A program made the position numbers and the translations under genes. The notes under the pieces were generated by a model. That model searched no databases. It was not told the DNA's origin and was given only the letters and a program-made list of their open reading frames with translations. Of a stretch of 64,000 nt of DNA, positions 50,821 through 60,721 are shown in pieces. Origin of the DNA: an uncultured Aquimarina sp. (lineage in GTDB: Bacteria; Bacteroidota; Bacteroidia; Flavobacteriales; Flavobacteriaceae); assembly GCA_947498705.1 (NCBI GenBank), contig CANMLW010000009.1:124001-188000 (forward strand), written 5' to 3'. Every line of letters begins with the position of its first letter. The stretch's first letter is position 1.

Positions 50821-52344
50821 TTACTTTACCTCATAAATAGCAACAGTATTAGATACTTCGTTGGTTATTATCACAAGATTATTACCCGTTGGACTATGCT
50901 TTTTCTTAACTGTAATTAAGCCTTCAGGCGAGATGTCTTCTACATCACGAAGCCACTCTATAAATTTAGGATTAGAAGGGTGAGAGATGTCATATACAAG
51001 TACCCCTCCAGTTCTTTCAAGACCAACAAAAAGTAAAGTTTTGTTTTTGATTTTTAGAGTGGCTACAGCTTCTGGTTCCGCTCCTTTATCATCAGATCTT
51101 CCGTCTGTTTTACTACCTTCATTACTGTTAAATGCATTTGGATCAAGATCAAAAATAGTTTTACCAATTTGATCACCACTATCGTATATAACAGCTCCAG
51201 AGGTAGACCATATGGTAAAAGATCTTGCTCCATAGGCATAAATCTCATCAAAATCACCATCGTTATCGATATCTCCATTTGCGGTAGTTGTTTTTAGCCT
51301 ACCAAGGTTTTCATTTAATTGTAGTGTGGCAGCGTCAGGAAAAATGGTTGGGTCCAAAGTAAGGTCTTTTACTCTTACCTCTTCAGAATATCCATCATAG
51401 TCTCTAGCATCTCCTTCGTTAGCAGTAATTAAATACCTTCCCCCTCTAATTTTAGCATATGTAATAGCATCTGGGTGGTAAAAACCTAAAACAGGCCAGT
51501 TTTTGAAATTACCAACAATGTTATCTTTATCACTGGCATCTATTTGATTACTTGATAAAGAATAATCTTTTACACCTAACCCAACAATATCTGTAATTGT
51601 TTTTGTTTGTAAATTTACGATGGCGATTCCATTATTCTCTTGTAAAGTAACATAAGCGGTTTTAGAATCATGAGAAACTGCTATGTATTCTGGCTCCACA
51701 TCCTGAGCCAAAGTTGCATTTGGTCCAAAAACTCTAAATCCATTACCTATTGTTTGACCATTGAAAGCAGAAAACCCTAAGGATGAAATTTGCCCTGTAG
51801 CAACTTCAATGATAGTTATCGAACCTTCTGGATCATTGGTGTATTCATCATTTGGCTCTCCTTCGTTTGCAACAACAATATATTGACCATTTGGACTAAA
51901 TGTTACCATGTCGGGTAATGCTCCAGCGGGATATGTGTTAAGTAATGCTTGTGAATCAGAATTATATACAGCAATAGCACCATTGGCTTGTTTATTAGAT
52001 GCATTTTCTAGAGCAACAGCTACTAATCCGTTATGAACCGAAACACTGTTAGGAATACCTGTTAGTGCTATATCAGTTCCTTGTATTGGCGAACCAGGAT
52101 TGGATATATTCCATACGGAAAGTTCAGAATCGTTTGGGTTGACCACAAAAAGTTTTCCTGTAGATGTATCAAAAGCAGAGATTTCTGCAAATCCTTCGTC
52201 TCCTGTCCCGTTAGTAAATCCTCCTATTTTGATAAATGTAAGAGAATTGTTGTTTCCTCCTCCTGTGTAATCGTCAAGATCACATGCTGTGAATAATGAT
52301 AATACTGTAGCCGAAAAAAGGATGGTTTTGTTAAAGAAATTCAT
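50821..52344 (-). CDS. Choice-of-anchor I family lipoprotein (beta-propeller-like)
   Basis: The 507-residue protein has a lipoprotein signal (lipobox FTACDL). The rest has repeated beta blocks: SVHNGLVAVALENASNKQAN, ALPDMVTFSPNGQYIVVANE, EYIAVSHDSKTAYVTLQENN and LLFVGLERTGGVLVYDISHP. This is the choice-of-anchor I pattern, with an LVIVD-like propeller and Asp-rich loops (GDIDNDGDFDEI) that probably bind Ca2+. Some relatives are described as alkaline phosphatase-like or esterase-like; no catalytic motif is evident here. Confidence 0.82.
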   Translation of the reverse strand: MNFFNKTILFSATVLSLFTACDLDDYTGGGNNNSLTFIKIGGFTNGTGDEGFAEISAFDTSTGKLFVVNPNDSELSVWNISNPGSPIQGTDIALTGIPNSVSVHNGLVAVALENASNKQANGAIAVYNSDSQALLNTYPAGALPDMVTFSPNGQYIVVANEGEPNDEYTNDPEGSITIIEVATGQISSLGFSAFNGQTIGNGFRVFGPNATLAQDVEPEYIAVSHDSKTAYVTLQENNGIAIVNLQTKTITDIVGLGVKDYSLSSNQIDASDKDNIVGNFKNWPVLGFYHPDAITYAKIRGGRYLITANEGDARDYDGYSEEVRVKDLTLDPTIFPDAATLQLNENLGRLKTTTANGDIDNDGDFDEIYAYGARSFTIWSTSGAVIYDSGDQIGKTIFDLDPNAFNSNEGSKTDGRSDDKGAEPEAVATLKIKNKTLLFVGLERTGGVLVYDISHPSNPKFIEWLRDVEDISPEGLITVKKKHSPTGNNLVIITNEVSNTVAIYEVK

Positions 52345-52557
52345 TATTGAAGATGTTTTACGTGATTAAAACCTCAAATATTAATAACAAGTGTATCCCC
52401 AATGTTAAGTAAAGGGTAAATTAAAAATATTATTCGTTGTGGATTGTCTCTTTTGAGAAGGCCTAAATCACGAAACAATTTTACTTCTCTATCTTCATAT
52501 ATTCTTAAACTATAAAAATAAGTTCAATTAACAATTGATTTTAAGGAGGAAATAAGG

Positions 52558-53439
52558 TTAATTGTTGTATCCAAATCGTTTTAATTGACGTTCGTTATTA
52601 CGCCAGTTTTTATTGATTTTTACATATAATTCGATATGGATTTTTTTGCCAAAAAAGTGCTCAAGGTCCTTACGAGCTTCAGTACCTACTTTTTTTAGAG
52701 CAGCTCCCTTATGACCAATAATAATTCCTTTTTGAGATTCGCGTTCTACCATAATAACAGAACGAATTCTGATGATATCTTCATCTTCTATAAACTCTTC
52801 AGTTTCTACCTCGACAGAATAAGGAATTTCTTTTTTATAGTGCAGTAATATTTTTTCGCGAATGGCTTCATTTACAAAAAAGCGTTCAGGCTTATCGGTA
52901 AGTTGATCTTTCGGGTAAAAAGGCGGTGACTCTGGTAAAAGTTCAACGATTCGATCAAAAACTTCTTTGACGTTAAATTTTTCAAGTGCAGATATGGGAT
53001 ACATTTCTGCATTAGGTACTTTTTGTGTCCAAAATTGAACTTGCTCTTCTAGTTGTTCCTGGTTAGACTGATCAATCTTATTAATTAGTAAAAGTACAGG
53101 GATTTTTGCGTTGGTGATTTTTGTAAAAAAAGCTTCGTCCTTAAGCTCTTTTTCTCCAATTTCTATCATATAAATAAGTACATCGGCATCTTCGAAAGCA
53201 GATTTAACAAACCCCATCATAGATTCTTGCAACTCATAAGCAGGTTTGATAACACCAGGGGTGTCTGATAAAATAACCTGAAAATCATCACTGTTTACGA
53301 TGCCTAGGATACGATGTCTGGTCGTTTGAGCTTTTGACGTAATTATGGATAATTTCTCTCCTATAAATGCATTCATCAATGTGGACTTACCTACATTAGG
53401 ATTACCTATAATATTTACAAAACCAGCTTTATGCCCCAT
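52558..53439 (-). CDS. era: GTPase Era
   Basis: The 293-residue protein has one GTPase domain with G1 GNPNVGKST, switch II DTPG (LSDTPGVIKP) and NKID. A C-terminal KH domain follows at about 205-285 (VERESQKGIIIGHKGAALKK). Era binds the 3' end of 16S rRNA during 30S maturation. Length is normal. No neighbour of the classic rnc-era operon is present. Confidence 0.97.
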   Translation of the reverse strand: MGHKAGFVNIIGNPNVGKSTLMNAFIGEKLSIITSKAQTTRHRILGIVNSDDFQVILSDTPGVIKPAYELQESMMGFVKSAFEDADVLIYMIEIGEKELKDEAFFTKITNAKIPVLLLINKIDQSNQEQLEEQVQFWTQKVPNAEMYPISALEKFNVKEVFDRIVELLPESPPFYPKDQLTDKPERFFVNEAIREKILLHYKKEIPYSVEVETEEFIEDEDIIRIRSVIMVERESQKGIIIGHKGAALKKVGTEARKDLEHFFGKKIHIELYVKINKNWRNNERQLKRFGYNN

Positions 53440-53654
53440 ATACTTATAATTTGATGCAAAGGTAGATGAATTTATTTATAAATTATGATAATAATATAAT
53501 ATTGGCAAAGTCTATATCAATGCGCATAAAGTGTAAATAATCCTTAAAATGAAGACGAAATCCACTTTTTAATTAATTTTTCTTAAATTTATCTTAAGTT
53601 ACGTTTTCAAAACCCCGTGAAAACAAGTTTTTAAACCATAAATCTTGGGATCAT

Positions 53655-55667
53655 TTGGAATATAATTTTTTCTTCTTCACACATTTCTTAAACAAAAAAA
53701 ATCTTCTTTTTTTTTGTATTTCAATAATGGTGTGTTTCTCTGTTTTTTCTCAAGATCATGATAAACGTATCGCTAAAGCAGATGAAAACTTTGAATCATT
53801 TGCCTATATAGATGCAAGAGCAATTTATGAAGAGGTGATAAAACAAGGGTATTCTTCTCCTGATTTGTATGCTAAACTTGCAGATTCTTATTACTTTACC
53901 AGTAACTTGGAGGATGCAGTAGGATGGTATGAAAAGTTAATAGAAGTTAGTGGTAATAGTTTAAATCCAGAATATTTATTTAGATATTCTCAAAGCCTTA
54001 AAAGTGTAGAACGTTATCAAGAGGCCGATGACACAATGGAAGAGTTCTATAAGCTTACCGATAATGATAAAAGAGCAAAATATTTTATTGAAAAAAAGGA
54101 CTACCTAGATTTTATAGAACTGCAATCTGGAAAATTTGAAATGTTTTCTTTAAACATTAATACCAAAAACTCTGAATATGCACCAAGTTTTGATGCTAAT
54201 GGTAAAATCGTTTTTGCGTCCTCTAGAGAAAAAATTAATAATCCTGCCAAGTTACACAAGTGGGATAAAATGCCTTTTTTAGATATTTTTTCTTCAGAAG
54301 TAAAACCGGATAGTATAGGTTTAAAAGAACCGGTAAAATTAAAAGGCAAAATAAACACCAAGTTTCACGAATCATCCACAAGTTTTAGTCGGGATGGTAG
54401 TACAGTTTATTTTTCTAGAAATAATTACACCAATAATAAATTGGGAACCAGTAAAAAAGGAGTAGTTCTTTTAAAATTATATAAAGCAACGCTGGTAGAT
54501 GATAAATGGACAGATATCACCGAGCTACCGTTTTGCAGTGATAATTATTCGGTATCTCACCCCTCATTAAGTGCCGATGGGAAAAAATTATATTTTGCAA
54601 GTGATATGCCCGGTACCTATGGTAAATCAGATTTGTATGTGGTAGATGTGTTGGGAGGAGGAAAGTTTGGTAAACCCAAAAACCTTGGTGAAACTATTAA
54701 TACCGAAGGAAGAGAAACTTTTCCGTATTTAAGTGATAGTGGCAGACTATTTTTTGCTAGTGATGGTCATGTAGGTTTAGGAGGATTAGATGTTTTTGTG
54801 GCAGAACCAGAAGAGTCAGGTTTTTCTGATGCATATAATGTTGGTAAGCCAATAAATAGTCCTAAAGATGATTTTACTTTTGTTCTCAATGAAAATACGA
54901 AAATAGGATATTTTGCCAGTAATAGAAGAGGAGGTAAGGGTAATGACGATATCTATAGTTTTAAACAAAAAGAAGAATTAATCACTTCTTGCAGACAGTA
55001 TATTGAAGGTGTTATTGTAGATAGTGAAACAAATACACCGCTTTCTAGTGCAGATTTATCATTATGGGATGAAAATAGAGAGATGATTAGTAGAATGATA
55101 TCTGATACGAACGGAAAATTTAGAATTACTGTGGATTGCGAAAAACAATTCGCTATTCAGGTAGGCTTAAATTCGTATGCTCCAGAAAATATAACTATTA
55201 AAACTACAGATGTTCTAGAATATACGCATTCTATAGTTATTCCTCTGCAGGCTATAAAAGCAGATGTACTATCTCCAGAAGCATTAGTAAATATTGGAGA
55301 TGACTTAGGGAAAACATTGCTGCTAGAGCCTATTTATTTTGGGCTTGATGATTCAACGATTACTCCAGAAACCGAAATAGAATTGCAAAAGATAATTGCA
55401 GTCATGAAAAAGTATCCCGATTTAAAAATAGAAGTTCGCTCGCATACCGATAGTAGATCTAGTTATTGGTATAATAAAAAGCTAAGTGTAAAAAGAATGA
55501 GAGCTACGGTAAGGTATATCATAAGAAAGGGAGGAATTCTTTGGAAAAGAATTCATGGTAAAGCTTATGGAGAAAGAAGATTGATTAATGAATGTGGGAA
55601 TAATGTGCCTTGTTCTGAAGAAAAACATCAAGAAAACAGACGAAGCGAATTTATAGTAAGGAAATAA
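53655..55667 (+). CDS. OmpA-family protein with PD40-type repeats
   Basis: The 670-residue protein begins at TTG 53655 or an unidentified nearby codon; no ATG gives a proper signal peptide, whereas this one gives a basic KK followed by a hydrophobic stretch ending VFSQ. Residues about 35-145 look TPR-like, then WD40/PD40 repeats follow (APSFDANGKIVFASSREKIN, HPSLSADGKKLYFASDMPGT), then a small CarboxypepD_reg-like domain. The C-terminus is an OmpA peptidoglycan-binding domain (LEPIYFGLDDSTITPETEIE, IEVRSHTDSRSS). It probably anchors outer-membrane machinery to the cell wall, as with T9SS-associated OmpA proteins. Confidence 0.85.
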   Translation: MEYNFFFFTHFLNKKNLLFFCISIMVCFSVFSQDHDKRIAKADENFESFAYIDARAIYEEVIKQGYSSPDLYAKLADSYYFTSNLEDAVGWYEKLIEVSGNSLNPEYLFRYSQSLKSVERYQEADDTMEEFYKLTDNDKRAKYFIEKKDYLDFIELQSGKFEMFSLNINTKNSEYAPSFDANGKIVFASSREKINNPAKLHKWDKMPFLDIFSSEVKPDSIGLKEPVKLKGKINTKFHESSTSFSRDGSTVYFSRNNYTNNKLGTSKKGVVLLKLYKATLVDDKWTDITELPFCSDNYSVSHPSLSADGKKLYFASDMPGTYGKSDLYVVDVLGGGKFGKPKNLGETINTEGRETFPYLSDSGRLFFASDGHVGLGGLDVFVAEPEESGFSDAYNVGKPINSPKDDFTFVLNENTKIGYFASNRRGGKGNDDIYSFKQKEELITSCRQYIEGVIVDSETNTPLSSADLSLWDENREMISRMISDTNGKFRITVDCEKQFAIQVGLNSYAPENITIKTTDVLEYTHSIVIPLQAIKADVLSPEALVNIGDDLGKTLLLEPIYFGLDDSTITPETEIELQKIIAVMKKYPDLKIEVRSHTDSRSSYWYNKKLSVKRMRATVRYIIRKGGILWKRIHGKAYGERRLINECGNNVPCSEEKHQENRRSEFIVRK

Positions 55668-55687
55668 AGGTGTTGGTTTCTCAATTC

Positions 55688-57043
55688 TTAGTTAATATTT
55701 TGAGACTTTATGTTTTTAAAGTAACCTTTGGCCATTTTGTTTACTTTTGGAGCCAATACCAATCCAGAAACTATAGTAGGAATAGCCATAAGCGCAAAAG
55801 CACTATCAATAAGATTAATAGCAAATTCTATTTTTACTACTGCAGCTACAATAATAGATAGAATATAGATATAATTATAATAAACACCATACTTTGGCTT
55901 TGTTAAAAAACCTAAACAAGTAGTGCCATAATAAGAATAAGAAAATAAGGTAGATAGTGCGAATACCAATACCATGATAATAACCACAATATCCCCCAAA
56001 CCATAGGGTAGTACAGCATTAAAAGCTTCTAGTGTGAGAGAAATTCCATTATCATTTGTTGTTTGCCATACTCCTGTAGAAAGAATCGCAAGCGCTGTTA
56101 ATGTACAAACCAATAGAGTGTCTATTGCAGGACCAATCATAGCGACCAATCCTTCTCGTATGGGTTCATTCGTTTTTGCCATACCGTGCATCATAGGAGC
56201 TGTACCAATACCTGCCTCATTAGAAAAAGCAGCCCTTTTTACTCCTGTTTTAATAAGATATCCTAAAGCCCCACCAGCAGCCGCTTTTCCCGAAAATGCA
56301 TCTGATAAAATAAGTAGAAACATTTCGGGTATTTTTTCGATTTGCAATATTAATATCGTTATTACGGTAATAAAATATAGGCCAACCATAAAAGGAACTA
56401 ATTTACTGGCAACAAAACCTATTCTTTTAATACCGCCTAATATGACTAATGAGGCAATACCTGCTAGCACTATTCCAATATGCCATTTATAAGTTTCTTC
56501 CCAATCAAATACATCTATTATAGTTTGTGTTAGTTGATTTGCTGTAAAGGCAGGTAAAGTGCCAATTAAACCAGCTAGAGCAAATATGATGGCGAGAGGT
56601 TTCCACCTATTTCCCATTCCGTTAATGATCACATACATGGGACCACTTAATAAAGCACCATTGGTGTCTTTTGATCGATACATTACTGCAAGCGAGCAAG
56701 TATAGAATTTGGTGGCCATCCCAATCAAAGCACTAATCCACATCCAGAATACGGCTCCGGGGCCACCCATTACAATTGCTACAGCAACTCCACTAATATT
56801 ACCCATACCAACAGTTGCTGCCAAAGCAGAAGATAATGCCTGAAAATGACTAAGGTCTCCTATGTCATTTTTTTTATCATACTTTCCTCTTAGGACATCG
56901 ATTGCATGTTTAAAATAGAGAAAAGGAGTAAATCTTGAATAGATAAGAAAAAACAAACCACCTCCTATAAGAAGAATCAATAAAGGCCAATCCCATATCC
57001 AAGGGCTAAAGGCCGCAAAAAAACGTTCTACGGTTTTAAACAT
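55688..57043 (-). CDS. AGCS-family alanine/amino-acid:cation symporter
   Basis: The 451-residue membrane protein has about 10-11 transmembrane helices. It carries the family motifs ALAATVGMGNISGVAVAIVM (residues 72-91), GGPGAVFWMWISALIGMATK and AAFSNEAGIGTAPMMHGMAK. It should import alanine or glycine with Na+. It converges with the OmpA gene, with only about 20 bp between the stops. Confidence 0.93.
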   Translation of the reverse strand: MFKTVERFFAAFSPWIWDWPLLILLIGGGLFFLIYSRFTPFLYFKHAIDVLRGKYDKKNDIGDLSHFQALSSALAATVGMGNISGVAVAIVMGGPGAVFWMWISALIGMATKFYTCSLAVMYRSKDTNGALLSGPMYVIINGMGNRWKPLAIIFALAGLIGTLPAFTANQLTQTIIDVFDWEETYKWHIGIVLAGIASLVILGGIKRIGFVASKLVPFMVGLYFITVITILILQIEKIPEMFLLILSDAFSGKAAAGGALGYLIKTGVKRAAFSNEAGIGTAPMMHGMAKTNEPIREGLVAMIGPAIDTLLVCTLTALAILSTGVWQTTNDNGISLTLEAFNAVLPYGLGDIVVIIMVLVFALSTLFSYSYYGTTCLGFLTKPKYGVYYNYIYILSIIVAAVVKIEFAINLIDSAFALMAIPTIVSGLVLAPKVNKMAKGYFKNIKSQNIN

Positions 57044-57074
57044 AAACTAAAGATAAGGCGATTCTTACTATAAA

Positions 57075-57545
57075 TTACGAATCTCTTATAAATCTAGGTT
57101 TATCAATACCTCTGTCATACATTATAATACTTCCGGCAACAGCTACATTGATACTTAATTCGGATTTGAATTTTATTAAAAACTTTGATTTTTCGATTGC
57201 TTTTTTTGATAATCCATGATCCTCTGCCCCTAATAAATAAACACACCGTTTAGGATGTTTGAACGTTTCTAGTGATTCGGCATTTTCATCAAGTTCAACA
57301 CCAACCAACATTGCCCCTTTAGGAAGGTGTTTATAAAAATCTTCGAAAGTATCATAATGAAAATAGGGCATTGATTTTACCGCATTGTGAGTGTCACAAG
57401 CTTGTTTTGCATATCGGTTCCCAATGGTGAAGATAAAACTAGCACCCATATTTTGAGCAGAACGCCATAAGACACCTAGATTTTCGGGTGTTTTTCCATT
57501 CTGAATACCGATTCCAAAAAACTCATTCTCAAAATTGTCTATCAT
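57075..57545 (-). CDS. SpoU/TrmH-family RNA methyltransferase
   Basis: The 156-residue single-domain protein has the SPOUT knot motifs: NPENLGVLWRSAQNMGASFI near the start (motif 1), CVYLLGAEDHGLSKKAIEKS (motif 2) and INVAVAGSIIMYDR (motif 3). It should methylate a 2'-O position of rRNA or tRNA using S-adenosylmethionine. Substrate is not readable. It lies upstream of the AGCS gene on the same strand. Confidence 0.9.
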   Translation of the reverse strand: MIDNFENEFFGIGIQNGKTPENLGVLWRSAQNMGASFIFTIGNRYAKQACDTHNAVKSMPYFHYDTFEDFYKHLPKGAMLVGVELDENAESLETFKHPKRCVYLLGAEDHGLSKKAIEKSKFLIKFKSELSINVAVAGSIIMYDRGIDKPRFIRDS

Positions 57546-57589
57546 AATCGCAAAAATAGCAACTCTACAGGATTATACAACTACCAACT

Positions 57590-58198
57590 TTACCCATTTG
57601 TTATGAGACTATCTTTAATAACTTTTGTTACCCATTCATTAGGGATCATATCAATGGTTAGGTTAATCCTTTCTGTGGCTCCCAAATTATCTATTTTATG
57701 TGGATCAGTAAGTTTTAAATACCAACATTCTCCCGGTTGTAGAGGCACCTCGGTACCATTCAAATAGAATGTTACTTGGTTATTCGTATAAATAGGAATT
57801 GTAAGTCTTATTAGAGATTTATCTATTTCTAATCCCAAAGTTGGATCGGTATGTTCTTTTACGATAGCGCCTGGTGCTAAACGAAGTAATCTAACCAATG
57901 TTACCTTGGTGTGTTTGCGAAAACTATCTACCACACTTTTAAGATACGGAGATGATTTGAGTGCTTTTGTGTCTAGCCATTCTGTCCATGAGCCATCTGC
58001 ATAGTCTCCAGAAGGAGGAGGTATTGGAAGTGATGTATCTACAATATGAGAAGGTGCTCGTAATTGTATCACACTATAATATTCAAAATGTAATAACTCT
58101 AAAGCTCTGCATTCATCTAACATTTTTACTGGGTCAAAAGTAAAAGAAAGTTTAATTCTGTCTTTGTTTTTAATATTGATTTCTTTGATAGGTATCAT
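57590..58198 (-). CDS. Aspartyl/asparaginyl beta-hydroxylase-like protein
   Basis: The 202-residue protein has a cupin-type 2-oxoglutarate/Fe(II) dioxygenase core. Candidate iron ligands are H116 in VKEHTDPTLGLE and H167 in TDPHKIDNLG, with RLTIPIY between them and the 2-oxoglutarate-binding Arg probably in ERINLTID. The substrate may be a protein Asp/Asn or a small molecule. It is not linked to the lanthipeptide cluster by position. Confidence 0.88.
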   Translation of the reverse strand: MIPIKEINIKNKDRIKLSFTFDPVKMLDECRALELLHFEYYSVIQLRAPSHIVDTSLPIPPPSGDYADGSWTEWLDTKALKSSPYLKSVVDSFRKHTKVTLVRLLRLAPGAIVKEHTDPTLGLEIDKSLIRLTIPIYTNNQVTFYLNGTEVPLQPGECWYLKLTDPHKIDNLGATERINLTIDMIPNEWVTKVIKDSLITNG

Positions 58199-58349
58199 AT
58201 ATTATTATTTCTATTAATATAATTTGTGAATTCCTCTTAAATAGGAAAAGAGGTAAGTTGGTAACATCACTTTTATTAAAAAAGAGAATCACTAAGATAC
58301 TTATAAATCGTTAGAGTTAATATATTTATGTCTTCTATAAATACTATAA

Positions 58350-59033
58350 TTATTGTTGTTTTCTTACCCCCATAACCAAAAGCCATAGGCATAATGAAAA
58401 TTCTCCTAAGTTGGCAGGAAGAGTAGCGTATTGTAAGATTATAGAAGGATGATCGGGAAAAAGAAAATACCTAAAGAAATCAACAAAGTCACCAATACAT
58501 CCTAACATTAGAAGAATACCTATTGTTTTGGGAAACATATTTGATTTATAAACAAGATATCCTAATGGGAATAGGTATAAGCCATAGAATATTTGAGCAA
58601 TGAAATACCCTTTGGTATGCAAATTCATAAAGAGGAGTACCAGTGCTTGTCGTTGTTCTAATGTAAAAGCATTTAGATAATCTACGTCTTCGGTTATTAA
58701 TAGAACTGCGAGTTGATTAAGCATATTTACACATAAAATAGCAACCGAAATTATTACCGATAACACCATTATTCTAGCATAGTTTTTTTGTATCTGTTTA
58801 AGTATAGGATACAGCATCATTACAAACAAAAAATAGGCGGTAGACATTAATAAATCACTTATTGCTCCCAGGCTAAACAACATTTTTGAAGACAAGATAT
58901 TATCCCAGGTTGTTTCGGGGGTATTATAGATGATCAATTTTTGACGAACAAACATCTCTGCAAACATGCCACAGCATACTACGATTAGAAAAAATAGGCC
59001 TGCTATTCGTGCATTTTTTTTGATACTATTCAT
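58350..59033 (-). CDS. DUF4386 integral membrane protein
   Basis: The 227-residue protein is strongly hydrophobic, with about six helices, and begins KKNARIAGLFFLIVVCCGMF as DUF4386 proteins do. Further blocks are RQALVLLFMNLHTKGYFIAQ and YLVYKSNMFPKTIGILLMLG. Function is unknown. It is monocistronic, with a 150-bp gap to the downstream hydroxylase gene. Confidence 0.85.
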   Translation of the reverse strand: MNSIKKNARIAGLFFLIVVCCGMFAEMFVRQKLIIYNTPETTWDNILSSKMLFSLGAISDLLMSTAYFLFVMMLYPILKQIQKNYARIMVLSVIISVAILCVNMLNQLAVLLITEDVDYLNAFTLEQRQALVLLFMNLHTKGYFIAQIFYGLYLFPLGYLVYKSNMFPKTIGILLMLGCIGDFVDFFRYFLFPDHPSIILQYATLPANLGEFSLCLWLLVMGVRKQQ

Positions 59034-59294
59034 GTGAATTCAGTTTTAAGAATTTATGTACTAGTAATAGACCAGCAATTTTTACGCTTATTTGAAGGGC
59101 GATTTTTTCATGTTCATGAATTATAAATGTCTTCATAAGGATGATTTGAAACTTCAATAAAATTAGGTTCGAGTAATGATTTACCTTAAAAGACGCAGAA
59201 GTTTTAAGAAAGGTTGTCTAATAAAATTAAAAGTAGAATTAAACCTTTTTGTAATCGGAGAGTCTAAAACATAAGAACCCAAAATACTAAGGAC

Positions 59295-59639
59295 ATGAAA
59301 AATATAATTAGAATAATTTTACCAGTTTTATTAGTTGGATGTTTGACCACTTCTTGTGCAACTACAATACAAGCGGCACCAACCCAAGATGTGGTTATTA
59401 CCAAAGTGCATCGACCCAAAGTAATTGTACATAAAAATGTGCGCTACTATAGAAGTAAAGGGAAGTGGTATGTTAAAAAAGGAAAAGTATATAGAAGAGT
59501 GAAAGCACCTATAGGAGCTAGAATGGTGACTTTACCTCGAGGGTACAAGGTGATAAAAATAAGAGGGGTAAAGTATTATACTTATAACGGAGTATATTAT
59601 AAAAGATCAGGAAAGAAATATATTATTGTTACTGTTTAG
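59295..59639 (+). CDS. DUF6515-like small lipoprotein
   Basis: The 114-residue protein has a lipobox (TTSCAT) after a short signal peptide. The rest is a basic, Tyr-rich repeat region: NVRYYRSKGKWYVKKGKVYR, then APIGARMVTLPRGYKVIKIR and GVKYYTYNGVYYKRSGKKYI. This is the DUF6515 pattern of paired YYxxxGxYY strands. It is probably an envelope or cell-surface protein of unknown role. Confidence 0.78.
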   Translation: MKNIIRIILPVLLVGCLTTSCATTIQAAPTQDVVITKVHRPKVIVHKNVRYYRSKGKWYVKKGKVYRRVKAPIGARMVTLPRGYKVIKIRGVKYYTYNGVYYKRSGKKYIIVTV

Positions 59640-59730
59640 TTTTTTTTAGTTGAAATGATTAGTGGGTAGATGATCGGTTACTACCCACTATCTATTTTTT
59701 AAAGCATTTAAAATTTATAGTCAAAAAATA

Positions 59731-60339
59731 CTACCACGCTTCTTCGATTTTTATACGATTACCATTTTGATAGGATGCAATAAAGGCATTTCTAAAACCT
59801 AAACTAACCAACTCTCTTCGGAAACGTTTAGCCTCGTTAAGTGTTTCAAAATTTCCTAATGCATATTTATTGAAATTTCCACTTTTTATTTCTTTAAAAT
59901 TTACAAAGTTTTCAGAATACATAGACAAATCTTTGTCCTCGAAAGCACCAATCTGCACGGCATAAATGAGCTTATCTTCTAAAGAACCTGCAGAACCCGA
60001 TTGATTTTCTTGATTGTCAATTTCCTGATTCATGGCCATGTTTTTGATAGTTTCTTCAAGCTCAACTATTTTATCATCCCGAGTCTTAACCTCTGCATTG
60101 TATTTTTTTTGTGTAATAGCATTTTTTGGAGTGCTAAAATTCATAAGATAGACGGTACCCGCTACTCCCAAAAGCGCAATAATGCCTAGTATGATAGCGG
60201 CGATTTTAAATTTCTGAGAGTTCTCTCGCTCATCTTTTACTGCTTTATTACGAGCATAATCTATAGCACGTTTTGATTCTTCGGCTTTTTCTATTTGATC
60301 TTTGTAACCTTGTAATTCTTCGTCTGTTATAAATGGCAT
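59731..60339 (-). CDS. SPOR-domain inner-membrane protein
   Basis: The 202-residue protein has a cytoplasmic acidic N-terminus, a transmembrane helix at about 45-66 (IAAIILGIIALLGVAGTVYL) and a coiled coil at 80-105. A C-terminal SPOR domain follows (IYAVQIGAFEDKDLSMYSEN, YALGNFETLNEAKRFRREL). SPOR domains bind denuded glycan strands at division sites. A single-pass layout is typical of division proteins such as FtsN and DamX. Confidence 0.87.
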   Translation of the reverse strand: MPFITDEELQGYKDQIEKAEESKRAIDYARNKAVKDERENSQKFKIAAIILGIIALLGVAGTVYLMNFSTPKNAITQKKYNAEVKTRDDKIVELEETIKNMAMNQEIDNQENQSGSAGSLEDKLIYAVQIGAFEDKDLSMYSENFVNFKEIKSGNFNKYALGNFETLNEAKRFRRELVSLGFRNAFIASYQNGNRIKIEEAW

Positions 60340-60721
60340 CTGATTAGTCTTTTTAGATACTCAAATATAAAGGATTCTTTGTAAACTCCAAGGCTTTGTG
60401 GTATTTAGCATTCTGGAACAGTATAAGAAAGGATGTGTTAAAACAATGAAAGTAAGTGAATGCCATAATTCGAATTAAGATTTATTTAATTGTTGGCTAA
60501 TATTTAAGTTGAATACAGAGAATACTTTTGACTTATAAAATTTAAAATGACAAAATACTTAGAAGAGATATAATACTCTTTTAATGAAAATTTTGAAGAA
60601 GTTATTTTATGTGAAATAACTTCTTTAAGTTAGGGTTAATTAAAGTAGAAAACGCGGCTGTTGAGCCGCGTTTTTGTTTTGTAAGGTGTTGAAATAATGA
60701 ACTTTAAAGTAAAGTGTGTTA
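60340..60721. other. Intergenic region before lysS with two hairpins
   Basis: No gene is seen. Hairpin A, GAAGTTATTT/AAATAACTTC (60598-60623), and hairpin B at 60649-60674 follow each other. A TACTTTTG element (60523-60530) on the plus strand could start a short transcript, but the match may be by chance. Confidence 0.5.
60649..60680. terminator. Strong terminator downstream of lysS
   Basis: AAAACGCGGCT (60649-60659), loop GTTG, AGCCGCGTTTT (60664-60674) form an 11-bp stem with T runs on both strands. It ends the minus-strand lysS transcript and could also stop a plus-strand one. Confidence 0.88.

Noticed and set aside
55670..55861. Plus-strand frame after the OmpA gene
   Set aside because: It lies inside the 3' end of the AGCS symporter gene on the minus strand and has no family features.
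57590..58198. Asp/Asn hydroxylase as a tailoring enzyme of the lanthipeptide
   Set aside because: It lies more than 8 kb from the cluster among housekeeping genes, with der, era and others between.
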